DNA from: Chloroflexota bacterium
GTDB taxonomy: Bacteria > Chloroflexota > Limnocylindria > QHBO01
DNA: 64,000 nt
Reading direction: 5' to 3'
Assembly (NCBI GenBank): GCA_040902225.1
Contig: JBBDXT010000002.1
Span: forward strand, 156,036 to 220,035
Below, piece by piece: positions 16,378 through 24,718 of this stretch. The notes beneath the pieces were generated by a model. It was not told the DNA's origin and searched no databases. It saw only the letters and a program-made list of their open reading frames with translations. The translations under genes and the position numbers were made by a program. How positions within the stretch are numbered: the first letter of the stretch is position 1; each line of letters opens with the position of its first letter.

Positions 16378-17549
16378 CTAACCTCTCTCGCTGATTGCTC
16401 GCGCGACGATCGCCGCGTCCTCGCCCACGCCGAGCAGCAGCGCCGACTGGCGCTGTCGCATCCAGTGGACGCCAACGAAGTACAGGCCGTTGACGACAGT
16501 GCTCGCCCCGTCCTGCTGGATCGGGAATCCCATCTCGTCGAACGCCTCCGGCCACGGCAGCCACGACTGATAGGCGGGACGGAATCCCCCGGCGAAGATG
16601 GCGGCGCCGAAGCCCTCAAGCGACACGCGCTCGGGTGACTCCGGGTCGAACGGCTCCGGCTCGTCGATCTCCGGGTCGGGATAGCCAAGATCGGCCGCCG
16701 CCTTCCGGATGCCATCCATGATCTGTCCGTGGCGCTCGTCTCCCCAGGCGATGCTCTCCCCAAGGTCGGCGGCGAAGCGCGCCTCGTGGTTCGACGTGCC
16801 CAGGAAGTGGCCGACCAGGGTGACGCCCTTGCCGCGGAGAATTCGCAGGTCGAGGTCGTGGCCACCGCCATGGCCGGTGGCCAGGGGGTTCGCGGCCAGC
16901 CGCGCCGCGGGAGTCGGCAGCGAATCAACCGTGTGCGCCATGAAGCCGGTGTCGACGAACCAGTGGAAGATGTCGCGGCCGTCAACCCGTCGCGGCCCGC
17001 GTCGTGCAGCTCCTCGGCGATCTGGCACCCCGACTGGCCACCGCCGATCACCAGGATGCGCCCGGGCGGGAGTGAGGCCTCATTGCGGTAGTCGTCCACG
17101 TCGATCTGCAGCAGATCGGTCGGCAAGGTCTCGGCCGCCGGCGGCCGGTAGGGACGCTGGTAGGCACCGGTGGCAAGCACGAGCGATCGAGCCTGGAGAT
17201 CTCCCGTCGTGGTTCGAAGGCGAAATCCACCGGCGCCCAGCTCAACCGAGAAGGCGGCCACGCCTTCCCGGACGGGAAGCGCGAACGCCCCTCGGTATCC
17301 CTCCAGGTGGGAGACGATCTCGTCGCGTGGCAGGTACCCGTCGGGATCGTCGCCGGCGTACGGTCGACCCGGGAGCTGGATGCACCAGTTCGGCGAGACG
17401 AGGCAGAAGCTGTCCCATCGATCGCGCCACGTCTGCCCGATGCGCCCCCGCTCCAGCACGACGTGCTCCACGCCAAGCTGCCTGAGCTGGTGACTCACCG
17501 CGAGCCCAGCCTGTCCGCCGCCGACGATCACCGCCTCGAACTGCTCCAT
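16378..17549 (-). pseudogene. FAD-dependent monooxygenase-like gene with internal deletion and frameshift
   Basis: Starts EAVIVGGGQAGLAVSHQL (FAD GxGxxG) and has ILVIGGGQSGCQIAEEL (NADPH GxGxxG), as in flavin-containing/Baeyer-Villiger-like monooxygenases. After ELHDAGRD (about 16990) the frame is lost. In another frame the protein resumes at VDGRDIFHWFVDTGFM and runs to the stop at 16378 with the family C-terminal AGGFRPAYQSWL. About a dozen residues usually found between these points are missing, flanked by the 9-base direct repeat GGCCGCGAC. Deletion between short repeats is likely; the enzyme should be inactive. Confidence 0.75.
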
Positions 17550-17602
17550 CGGTCGTTCAGTCTAGGGGCGCGCCTCTGTCTGGACCGCTGGGACGCGAAG
17601 CA

Positions 17603-17608
17603 TAATAT
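17603..17608 (+). promoter_or_regulatory. -10 box TAATAT of the cupin operon
   Basis: TAATAT stands out in GC-rich DNA. It would start transcription near 17615, after the first possible start codon (GTG 17611) and before GTG 17626, so it decides the start of the cupin gene. Confidence 0.5.
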
Positions 17609-17625
17609 CCGTGAGGCAAGCTGGA

Positions 17626-18021
17626 GTGACCTTGACCGATCCCATCCGAGCCCGGCATGTGCCCCACCTCGAGCTTGAACTGCTCGGCGAGAAGGTGACG
17701 CACGAAGGTGGCGAGCTGCGCCTTCTCTCAGGCTCCGATTACGGCCTCGTCACCTCGGTCATGCACGCCCAGGTCGCCCCGGGCAGCGGCCCCAGGCGAC
17801 ATCGGCATCCGCATGCCGAGATCTTCGTCCTTCATGACGGCCAGGGCAGGTACGAGGTCGAGGGCACCAACATCGACGCCCAGGCCGGCGACATGGTCAT
17901 CGTCCTGCCCGATGCCTGGCACTCCTTCGTGAACACCGGCAGCGATTTCCTGCGGCAGACGGCCATCCACCAGAATCCACGGGCAGTCTCCACGTTCGAG
18001 GACGGTACGCAGAGGACGTGA
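17626..18021 (+). CDS. Cupin-domain protein
   Basis: 131 aa single cupin. Motif 1 is GPRRHRHPHAEIFVLHDGQG (metal His/Glu) and motif 2 GDMVIVLPDAWHSFVN. Small metal-binding barrel; may be an isomerase, dioxygenase or binding protein. First gene of a five-frame plus-strand operon running to 20201. GTG 17626 is preferred over GTG 17611 because the -10 box ends at 17608. Confidence 0.78.
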   Translation: MTLTDPIRARHVPHLELELLGEKVTHEGGELRLLSGSDYGLVTSVMHAQVAPGSGPRRHRHPHAEIFVLHDGQGRYEVEGTNIDAQAGDMVIVLPDAWHSFVNTGSDFLRQTAIHQNPRAVSTFEDGTQRT

Positions 18022-18025
18022 ACCG

Positions 18026-19024
18026 ATGAGGGCGGTCGTCCACGACCGATACGGGCCTCCGGAGGTCCTCCGACTCGAGGAGGTCGAGCGGCCGGTGCCC
18101 AAGGACGACGAGGTTCTCGTCAAGGTGCACGCCACGACCGTCAATCGGACCGACGCCGGCCTCCGCAGCGCCGACGTATTCATCAGCCGCTTCTTCACAG
18201 GCCCGCTTCGGCCGAAGAACAAGATCCTCGGCATGGAGTTCGCCGGCGAGGTCGAGGCGGTCGGCCGTGCCGTCACCGAGTTCAGGGTCGGCGACCAGGT
18301 CTTCGGCGGCAACGGCTCCGGCGCGCACGCCGAGTACCTCTGCATCGCGGAGAGCGCTCCGTTGGCGCACAAGCCAGCGGCGATGAGCTTCGAAGAGGCC
18401 GCGGCGGTCTTTGATGGGGCGAGCCTCGCGTTGGTCTGCCTTGAGAAAGGCGGATCCCTAGCCGGGAGGAGCGTCCTCGTCTACGGGGCCTCGGGGTCCG
18501 TAGGGACCGCAGCCGTGCAGCTGGCCAGAGCCTTTGGTGCAAGAGTCACCGCCGTGTGCACCACCAAGAACATCGAGCTCGTGCGATCGCTCGGAGCCGA
18601 TGAGGTCATCGACTACACCAAGGATGACTTCACCAGGAACGGCAAGCGATACGACGTCATCTTCGACAGCGTGGGCAAGCACTCGTTCAGGCGGTCCAGG
18701 CGATCGCTGAAGGCCGGCGGAACCTTCATCGAAACGGACCTGGGCTTCCTGTGGCACGTACCCCTGCTTCTGTTGGCCACGCGATTGACTGACAAGAAGC
18801 TGAAGATGGGGATCGCCCGGTACAGGAAGGACGACCTACTCCTCTTCAAGGGGCTCATCGAGGCAGGCAAATACCGCGCGGTCATCGATCGCACCTACCC
18901 GCTCGAGGACGTGGTCGAGGCAACCCGGTACGTCGAGACTGAGCAGAAGACGGGAAACGTTGTGCTGAAGGTCGCCGCCGAGGTGACGCCAAGCGCGAAG
19001 GAGGCCGCTGCAGATGAGTCGTGA
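18026..19024 (+). CDS. Zinc-free MDR dehydrogenase/quinone oxidoreductase-like
   Basis: 332 aa medium-chain dehydrogenase/reductase. GroES-like half residues 1-125; Rossmann half with VLVYGASGSVGTAAVQLARA near 152-171 binding NAD(P)H; LGADEVIDYTKDDF follows. No structural zinc Cys cluster, so quinone oxidoreductase-like. Ends 11 bases inside the next gene. Substrate unknown; the neighbours suggest small aldehyde/enone detoxification. Confidence 0.85.
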   Translation: MRAVVHDRYGPPEVLRLEEVERPVPKDDEVLVKVHATTVNRTDAGLRSADVFISRFFTGPLRPKNKILGMEFAGEVEAVGRAVTEFRVGDQVFGGNGSGAHAEYLCIAESAPLAHKPAAMSFEEAAAVFDGASLALVCLEKGGSLAGRSVLVYGASGSVGTAAVQLARAFGARVTAVCTTKNIELVRSLGADEVIDYTKDDFTRNGKRYDVIFDSVGKHSFRRSRRSLKAGGTFIETDLGFLWHVPLLLLATRLTDKKLKMGIARYRKDDLLLFKGLIEAGKYRAVIDRTYPLEDVVEATRYVETEQKTGNVVLKVAAEVTPSAKEAAADES

Positions 19025-19391
19025 TCCCAGCGCCGACCTGCTCAGGGAGTTCACCGCAGTCTTCAACACGCGCGACCTCGATGCGGTCATGACCTACTTC
19101 ACCGATGACGCGGTCTTCGAGTCGCCCCGCGGCCCGGATCCCTGGGGGACCAGGTTCGAGGGCAAGGAACGGGTACGTGAAGGGCTTGCAGCCCGATTCG
19201 CCGGTCTGCCCGAGCTGCACTACGGCGACGACGAGCACTTCGTCGTCGGGAACCGCGGCGCGTCGGAGTGGACCTTGCGGGGCACGACAACCGACGGCGA
19301 GCGGATCGAGGTCCGAGGCTGCGATCTGTGGACCTTCCGCGACGGCCAGATCACCAAGAAGGATTCCTTCTGGAAGATCCTCGTGCGCTGA
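19014..19391 (+). CDS. NTF2-like/SnoaL-type small protein
   Basis: 125 aa, with FTAVFNTRDLDAVMTYFTDD at the N-terminus and WTLRGTTTDGERIEVRGCDL in the sheet, typical of the nuclear-transport-factor-2-like fold. Binds or isomerises a small hydrophobic molecule. Overlaps the dehydrogenase by 11 bases and precedes the hydrolase by 6, consistent with one transcript. Confidence 0.78.
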   Translation: MSRDPSADLLREFTAVFNTRDLDAVMTYFTDDAVFESPRGPDPWGTRFEGKERVREGLAARFAGLPELHYGDDEHFVVGNRGASEWTLRGTTTDGERIEVRGCDLWTFRDGQITKKDSFWKILVR

Positions 19392-19397
19392 TCAAGC

Positions 19398-20201
19398 ATG
19401 GAACAGCTCAAGATTGACGGGCTGCGCATCGCGTATCGGCGAGAGGGCGATGGCCCCCTGCTGCTCCTGTTGCACGGATTCGTGGGCGACAGTCGGGAGT
19501 GGGCCAGCGAGATCGAGGGCTTGTCCGACCACTTCACCGTCGTGGCCTGGGACGGCCCTGGTAGTGGGAAGTCGGCGGACCCACCCGAATCGTTCCGCAT
19601 GGCCGACTACGCCGATTGCCTCGCCGGATTCGTCGAGGTGCTGGACCTCGGGCCTGCCCACTTCATCGGTCTGTCGTTTGGCGGCGCCCTCGCTCTCGAA
19701 CTGTTCCGCCGGCATCCCGCCATCCCGCGGACGTTGGTGCTGGCCTCGGCCTACGCCGGCTGGACCGGCTCACTTTCGCGCGACGTTGCCGATCAACGGC
19801 TGCAGCTGACCTTGCCCATGGCGGACCTGCCCCCGGACGAGTTCGTCCGCACGCTCATTCCCACGATGCTGTCGGAATCGGCGGCGCCCGAGACGGTCGA
19901 CAGCCTGGCATCGATCATGTCGCAACTCCATCCGGCCGGATTCCGGACCATGGCGCGCGCGCTCGCCGAAGCCGATCTGCGGGATGTGCTGCCGCGCATC
20001 GACGTGCCGACGTTGCTGCTGTACGGCGACCGGGATGTGCGCGCCCCGCTGACCGTGGCGCGTGACCTGCACGCGTCCATTCCGGAGTCCAGCCTGGTGG
20101 TCATGCCGGGCGTCGGCCACATGAGCAACGTCGAGGCGCCGGACCGATTCATTGCCGAAGTCCGCAAATTCCTGCGGGGCGTGGGCCCAAGTCGCAGCTA
20201 G
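19398..20201 (+). CDS. Alpha/beta hydrolase
   Basis: 267 aa. Oxyanion-hole LLLHGFVGDSREW, nucleophile elbow IGLSFGGALAL (Ser), LLYGDRDVRAP (catalytic Asp) and GVGHMSNVEAPD (His) form a complete triad. Resembles 3-oxoadipate enol-lactonase/haloperoxidase-type hydrolases. Last gene of the 17626-20201 operon; its end overlaps the convergent cupin stop by four bases. Confidence 0.85.
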   Translation: MEQLKIDGLRIAYRREGDGPLLLLLHGFVGDSREWASEIEGLSDHFTVVAWDGPGSGKSADPPESFRMADYADCLAGFVEVLDLGPAHFIGLSFGGALALELFRRHPAIPRTLVLASAYAGWTGSLSRDVADQRLQLTLPMADLPPDEFVRTLIPTMLSESAAPETVDSLASIMSQLHPAGFRTMARALAEADLRDVLPRIDVPTLLLYGDRDVRAPLTVARDLHASIPESSLVVMPGVGHMSNVEAPDRFIAEVRKFLRGVGPSRS

Positions 20202-20671
20202 ACCATGTACTGGTCGTGCCGCGCGTAGAGCTCCGTCCACTGCCGGTCAGTCAGCTTTCGACCCGAAGTGCGGATCTCCTCGGTCTCCCTGAAATAACGC
20301 TCGCGAGCCTTGCCGGGCGCGAACAGGATGAGCATGGAGGCAGGCTCGTCCGAATCGGCCTTGAAGGCGTGAATCCCTCCCTTGGGCACGTACAGGAAGT
20401 CGCCGGACTTGGCCTCGATCCAGGCGCGACCGTCGTACATCCGGACGCGTCCTTCAAGGATGTAGAACGATTCGGAGAAGGTCCGATGGACGTGCGCATC
20501 GGGCCCGCCGGCGTGCGGCTGCATGTCCCGCCGGAAGATCCCGAACTGGCGACGTGTCAGGGAGCCGGGAGCGAGGAAGGTCATCGAGGCGGTTGGCCCG
20601 ACGAGGTCCGGCACCGTCGCCAGCTGCCGGTACACGGCGCTGATCTCACCGTCCGTGCGGACAAACGACAT
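20198..20671 (-). CDS. Cupin-domain protein
   Basis: 157 aa. AHVHRTFSESFYILEGRVRM is cupin motif 1 and GDFLYVPKGGIHAFKADSD motif 2. A TAAGGT box ends 6 bases before the ATG, again a leaderless arrangement. Convergent with the hydrolase operon. Function unknown. Confidence 0.78.
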   Translation of the reverse strand: MSFVRTDGEISAVYRQLATVPDLVGPTASMTFLAPGSLTRRQFGIFRRDMQPHAGGPDAHVHRTFSESFYILEGRVRMYDGRAWIEAKSGDFLYVPKGGIHAFKADSDEPASMLILFAPGKARERYFRETEEIRTSGRKLTDRQWTELYARHDQYMV

Positions 20672-20772
20672 GACCCTACCTTACTCCGGTCGTCATCGGT
20701 CTCGAGGCCCGGCTCGACCGTCTGCGCGACTCGAATGGGGATCGCCTCCATCGGTGCTCCTGATGGTGCGGA

Positions 20773-20984
20773 TCACCCAGCTAACGCGCGAGACCGGGCG
20801 CGCCGGACATCCTCGTCCTGCATGCGAGCCGGGTCCAGCATCCAGGTGACATCATTCCCCTGCCCTTCACCTCTACCCCCTCGCGGCGCTGGAACGGATA
20901 GCGCCCTGCCAACAGCCGGCAGGTCTCCTCGGTGACCTGGATTCAGCCGGGGATCCCGCTCGACTCCATGCGTGCGGCGGTGCA
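20773..20984 (-). pseudogene. Decayed 3' end of a class III nucleotide cyclase gene
   Basis: On the minus strand, codons from 20984 read TAARMESSGIPG, a stop (TGA 20945-20943, where homologs have Arg CGA), IQVTEETCRLLAGRYPFQRR, then GVEVKGRG. A further frameshift near 20863 leads to DVTWMLDPARM. This matches the conserved end of adenylate/guanylate cyclases (NVAARMES, EVKGKG blocks). One nonsense codon, one frameshift and no N-terminal domain make it a clear remnant in an otherwise empty 351-base gap (20672-21022). Confidence 0.7.
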
Positions 20985-21022
20985 TTCCCCCGCCGCGTGG
21001 TATCAACGGGCCCATGTGCCCT

Positions 21023-21592
21023 ATGACTGCGCACCTTCACAAGCCTGAGGGGGTTGTCCTCGACCTGGACGGGACCCTTGTCGACACGGTGCACACGCGC
21101 ATCGACGCCTGGCTGCAAACGTTCGAGGAAAAGGGCATCCCAGCCGATCGATCCCTCGTCGCCGAGCTCATCGGCTCCGACGGGCGCCAGCTGGCCCGGA
21201 TCGTAGGTGCGGCGGCAGGTGAGGAGGTCGACGACGAACGCGCGGAGCGGATCGACGCCCGCTCCGGCGCCATCTACTCCGAGCTCAACGTCGCCCCTCA
21301 GCCCCTGCCCGGCGCCACGGAATTCCTCGATGCGCTGGACGAGCTGAAGATCCACTGGGCGATCGCGACCTCGAGCCGCCGCGAGCAGGTCGGCCGGTCG
21401 GTCGCCGCGCTCCATCGCAACCAGCCGCCTCTCATCGCGGATGGGGCTACCGTCAAGCTGGCGAAGCCTCACCCCGACCTCGGCATCACCGCCGGCTCCG
21501 CAATGAGTCCGGACCAGCTACGGACCGCCGGTGCCAGGCTCGTGCTCCCCACGATGGCCCACCTCATCCCCCACCTGAAGCGAGAGGCTTAG
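21023..21592 (+). pseudogene. HAD-family phosphatase lacking motif IV
   Basis: 189 aa in an intact frame. LDLDGTLVDT (motif I), WAIATSSRREQ (motif II) and LAKPHPDL (motif III Lys) are present, but the sequence jumps from KPHPDL directly to GITAGSAMSPDQLRTAG. The ~35 residues that should hold motif IV (VGDxxxD) are absent; the intact paralogue at 12832-13497 has VVGDAVWD there. The in-frame deletion removes the Mg-binding Asp, so phosphatase activity is probably lost, although the protein may still be made. ATG 21014 is an alternative start. Confidence 0.7.
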
Positions 21593-21614
21593 AGCCCGTA
21601 CCAGGCGCGGCGGC

Positions 21615-21620
21615 TATTCT
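21615..21620 (+). promoter_or_regulatory. -10 box TATTCT of the MerB-like gene
   Basis: TATTCT ends 12 bases before ATG 21633, giving a leaderless or nearly leaderless transcript. A similar GGCTATT box precedes the LacI gene at 57186. Confidence 0.45.
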
Positions 21621-21632
21621 CATTGCCGCGCG

Positions 21633-22319
21633 ATGACCGACAACGACCCCGACCTCCAGCAGCGTGTGCGGCTCTTCATCTTCGAGCACTTCCTCGACCA
21701 TGCCGCCCCGCCGGTGGTGGAGCAGGTCATGACCGAGTTCTCACTCTCCCGAGCCGCCGCCACCGAGATGCTGAAGGACCTCGAAGCGGCCCATCACATC
21801 GCGCTCGTCAAAGGAACGGCCCGGATCCTGATGGCCTTTCCGTTCTCGGCCATCGCGACGCCATTCAGGACCACGGTTCGCGGCCGCTCGTACTTCGCCA
21901 ACTGTGCCTGGGACGCCATCGCCTTCCACGCCATGCTGGGCGACGAGGTCCGGGTCGAGTCCTTCTGCCACCACTGCGCGACACCGTTTGAAATCGAGCT
22001 GTTGCACGGCCGCGCGTCGCGTGTCGATCCACCCGAATCGCTTGTCTATTTCGCACGCCCTCCGACCGAGTGGTGGGACGACATCACGACCACCTGCGGC
22101 AACACCATGGTCTTCTTCGTCTCCCCCGAGCACCGCGATGCGTCCGACCTCTGCGCAGGAGCCGATCAGTCCGCTTCGTTGACGCCCGACCAGGTCAACA
22201 CCCTCAGCGTGCCAAGCTATTCCACGAAGTTCTCGCTCGACTACACGAGGCCATCGAAGGACGTGCTGCTCGCCCACTGGGCGGCGATGGGCCTCACCGG
22301 CGACTTCTGGAAGCTCTGA
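21633..22319 (+). CDS. MerB-like alkylmercury-lyase family protein (copy 1)
   Basis: 228 aa. N-terminal winged-helix-like part (VVEQVMTEFSLSRAAATEML) followed by a MerB-type core: SYFANCAWDAIAFHAML aligns with MerB's C96-x-x-D99 pair, and TTCGNTMVFFVSPEHRDASD with the C159 region. MerB cleaves C-Hg bonds in organomercurials; many relatives lack mer genes nearby and no merA/merR is seen here, so organomercury activity is not certain. A paralogue roughly three-quarters identical by eye lies at 44112-44792. Confidence 0.75.
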   Translation: MTDNDPDLQQRVRLFIFEHFLDHAAPPVVEQVMTEFSLSRAAATEMLKDLEAAHHIALVKGTARILMAFPFSAIATPFRTTVRGRSYFANCAWDAIAFHAMLGDEVRVESFCHHCATPFEIELLHGRASRVDPPESLVYFARPPTEWWDDITTTCGNTMVFFVSPEHRDASDLCAGADQSASLTPDQVNTLSVPSYSTKFSLDYTRPSKDVLLAHWAAMGLTGDFWKL

Positions 22320-22324
22320 GGAGC

Positions 22325-22699
22325 TCAGCGAACGAGGAGCACCCGGGGACCATGTGCAATGGATCGCCACACAGAATCGGTCGTCACCACAGTGAGGTCG
22401 AGCCTCAGCCCAAGGGCCAGGCACAGCCGATCGGCGAGGGAGAACGTCGACCCGAACTCCCATAGATCAGCCGCACGCTCGGCGTCCTCCGCGGTCACGT
22501 CAACGACTTCGAGGCCGAACGACGTGAGCAGGCGAGCGACGAGCCCGGGCTGTGCTCCATGCTGTCGTGCCTTCTGCAACACCTCGGACCAATTGGCGGC
22601 GCCGATGATCCCCTCCATGATGTGCCGCTCCGCGATATCGCTGCCATGCTCGTCCTGGAACCAGGCCAGCACGACCGACGCGTCGATCACCGCGCTCAC
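22325..22699 (-). CDS. PIN-domain toxin (VapC-like)
   Basis: 124 aa. Acidic Mg-binding residues of a PIN ribonuclease: VIDASVVLAWF (D), a central Glu in NWSEVLQKA, TFSLADRLCLALG (D) and VVTTDSVW (D). Expected to cleave RNA unless bound by the antitoxin encoded directly upstream, with which it overlaps by four bases. Confidence 0.85.
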   Translation of the reverse strand: MSAVIDASVVLAWFQDEHGSDIAERHIMEGIIGAANWSEVLQKARQHGAQPGLVARLLTSFGLEVVDVTAEDAERAADLWEFGSTFSLADRLCLALGLRLDLTVVTTDSVWRSIAHGPRVLLVR

Positions 22700-22950
22700 C
22701 GCGTCCGCGACTCCTCAGCGGCGGCAGCGCGCCGATCGCGCAACAGGTCCTCCGCCATGCTCGTCCCAAGATCGGCGAACATTCCCCGCAGCCGCTGCTT
22801 GACGGCCGCTCGCGGGAGCAGGAGCACGCCGTCCCCTTCGACCACAGCTACGAGCTGGCTTCCCTCTTCCAGGCCGAGACGCCGCCGGATCTCCACGGGA
22901 ATCACGACCCGGCCCTTGGGTCCCACCGATAGCACGTTGGTGTCACTCAC
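22696..22950 (-). CDS. AbrB/SpoVT-family antitoxin (VapB-like)
   Basis: 84 aa. VGPKGRVVIPVEIRRRLGLE then GSQLVAVV is the swapped-hairpin AbrB DNA-binding domain; the C-terminal helix should wrap the PIN toxin. GTG start at 22950. Forms a vapBC-type operon with the downstream gene and likely represses its own promoter. Confidence 0.85.
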   Translation of the reverse strand: MSDTNVLSVGPKGRVVIPVEIRRRLGLEEGSQLVAVVEGDGVLLLPRAAVKQRLRGMFADLGTSMAEDLLRDRRAAAAEESRTR

Positions 22951-22990
22951 GGTTGAATGGTGGCACCCATGCCTGGGGACGTCAACCGTT

Positions 22991-24625
22991 TCATGCAGCT
23001 GAGTGCAGGACCTCTCCGCCGACGACCGTCATCCAGATCGGGATGCCACGAATGGCCTCGGCCGGCGTAGCGAGCGGGTCGCCATCCAGCACCGCGAAAT
23101 CGGCCAGCTTGCCCACCTCGATCGAGCCGATCCGATCCTCCAGGTGGAGCGCCCGCGCCGCGTTGATGGTGTGCGCGGCGAGGGCCTCCTCGACCGTCAG
23201 CTCCTGGTCCGGCCCGATGCGCACGCCATTGGGCGTGACCCGGTGCATCGCGGCCGCGATGGTGTCGAGCGGCCGGTAGCTCTGCACAAAGGCGTCGCTG
23301 CTGATCGCGGGACGGATCCCCAGCTCCAGCTGGTCTCGCAGTGGCATGGATCGGTGAACGCGCTCGCCCAGGTGGTCGTGCCAGATGTCGCCGAGCTCGG
23401 CAATCGAGCCGGGCTGCGTGACGGGCACCATCCCCAGCCGCGCGATGCGGGCGAGCTGATCAGGGGTCGGCCAGGTCGAGTGCTCGATGCGGTGCCGAAT
23501 GTCGCTGTCCGGTGAGGCGGCCATGGCCGCCTCGACGGCATCGAGCATGATCCCCATGGCGCGGTCGCCCATCGTGTGGATGGCCAGCTGCCAGCCGGCG
23601 CCGGCGGCCCGCTTCAGCAGGTCAGCCAGCTCCGCCGGCTGGTGGTAGAGCGAGCCGGGGTACTGGCCGCGTGAACCCATCGGCTGGCTGAACATGGCGG
23701 TGCCGCCGGTGATGGCGCCATCGGTGTAGAACTTCATAGCGCCGATGCGCAGGCGGTCGTCTCCCATCGGGCCAACCAGACCGATGGCCAGGTACTCGTC
23801 GAGCTGGTGGGACAGCGGCAGCATCACCGTCCGAATGGGCAGGTCGCCCCTGCTGCGCGCCAGCTGATATGCCTGCATCTCGCGCGAGGTGACCTGCGGA
23901 TCGCAGATGGTCGTCAGTCCCGCCGCCAGGTAGCGCCGCGATGCCTCGCCGATCATGCGGGCCAGCTCATCGGTCTCGACTGCGGTGTGGATGTTGGGCC
24001 CGTGCCCGCAGATGTCGACCGAGGTCTGCAGCACCAGGTTGGTGGCTGAATCGAGCAGCAGCCCGGTGAGCCGCCCGGATTCGTCGCGCTCCAGCGATCC
24101 GCCCTCCGGATCCGCGGCGGCATCGGTCAGTCCGGCATCCGCCAGCGCTCGAGAGTTGACCAGGACGTAGTGCCCGGAGACGTGAAGGATCACCACCGGG
24201 TGCTCCTCGCCAGCCTCGTCGAGGTCCCGGCGGGTGGGCTTCCGGCCGTCGGCAAACCGCGTCCAGTCCATCCCGAAGCCACGGATCCATGAGCCGGGCG
24301 GCGTCCGCTGCGCGGCCACGTTGATCGAGGCGACCAGGTCGGCGATGGAGCCAGCCGATCGAGGACTGGCGTCGACGGCAAAAAAGGTCTCGGCGGTGCA
24401 GGCCATGTGGTTGTGCGCGTCGATGAAGCCGGGAACCATGGTGCGGCCGCCGAGGTCGATGGTCGTCGCAGCGGCCCCCACCTGCGACCGAACCTCCGCC
24501 TCCGCACCGACCGCCGCGATCCTGCCCTCACGAACCCCCACCGCGGCGGCGGAGGGTCGCCCGGGGTCGGAGGTCAGGATCCGCCCGTTGGTGTAGACGG
24601 TCGCTGCCGCGTCGGGAGCGTTCAC
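22991..24625 (-). CDS. YtcJ-like metal-dependent amidohydrolase
   Basis: About 544 aa from GTG 24625. PGFIDAHNHMACTAETF (HxH), KFYTDGAITGGTAMF, QLAIHTMGDRAMGIMLDAV, HRIEHSTWPTPDQLA and ISSDAFVQSYRP mark amidohydrolase family 3 with its metal ligands. The frame is open to 24685, but starts there would run through the palindromic GGTAC sites. Divergent from an amino-acid-type ABC transporter, so it may hydrolyse an imported amide or peptide-like compound; this link is inferred from position. Confidence 0.83.
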   Translation of the reverse strand: MNAPDAAATVYTNGRILTSDPGRPSAAAVGVREGRIAAVGAEAEVRSQVGAAATTIDLGGRTMVPGFIDAHNHMACTAETFFAVDASPRSAGSIADLVASINVAAQRTPPGSWIRGFGMDWTRFADGRKPTRRDLDEAGEEHPVVILHVSGHYVLVNSRALADAGLTDAAADPEGGSLERDESGRLTGLLLDSATNLVLQTSVDICGHGPNIHTAVETDELARMIGEASRRYLAAGLTTICDPQVTSREMQAYQLARSRGDLPIRTVMLPLSHQLDEYLAIGLVGPMGDDRLRIGAMKFYTDGAITGGTAMFSQPMGSRGQYPGSLYHQPAELADLLKRAAGAGWQLAIHTMGDRAMGIMLDAVEAAMAASPDSDIRHRIEHSTWPTPDQLARIARLGMVPVTQPGSIAELGDIWHDHLGERVHRSMPLRDQLELGIRPAISSDAFVQSYRPLDTIAAAMHRVTPNGVRIGPDQELTVEEALAAHTINAARALHLEDRIGSIEVGKLADFAVLDGDPLATPAEAIRGIPIWMTVVGGEVLHSAA

Positions 24626-24633
24626 GCCGGCAT

Positions 24634-24671
24634 GGTACGTCCCTTGTACCGACATCCCCAGCGTGGTACAA
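24634..24671. promoter_or_regulatory. Array of GTACC/GGTAC half-sites between amidohydrolase and ABC operon
   Basis: GGTAC at 24634-24638 pairs with GTACC at 24646-24650, and TTGTACC (24644-24650) forms a second perfect inverted repeat with GGTACAA (24665-24671). The two repeat centres lie between divergent genes. Probably the operator of an unlinked regulator controlling both the amidohydrolase and the transporter. Confidence 0.45.
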
Positions 24672-24718
24672 ACCCCACTCGGCATTTCGACGAGACGAGG
24701 AGCTTCAGGAGGCAGAAG

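Noticed and set aside
19205-19225. Resemblance to the methylase repeat (CACTACGGCGACGACGAG)
   Set aside because: Only a dozen bases agree and they encode a normal part of the NTF2-like protein; counted as coincidence.
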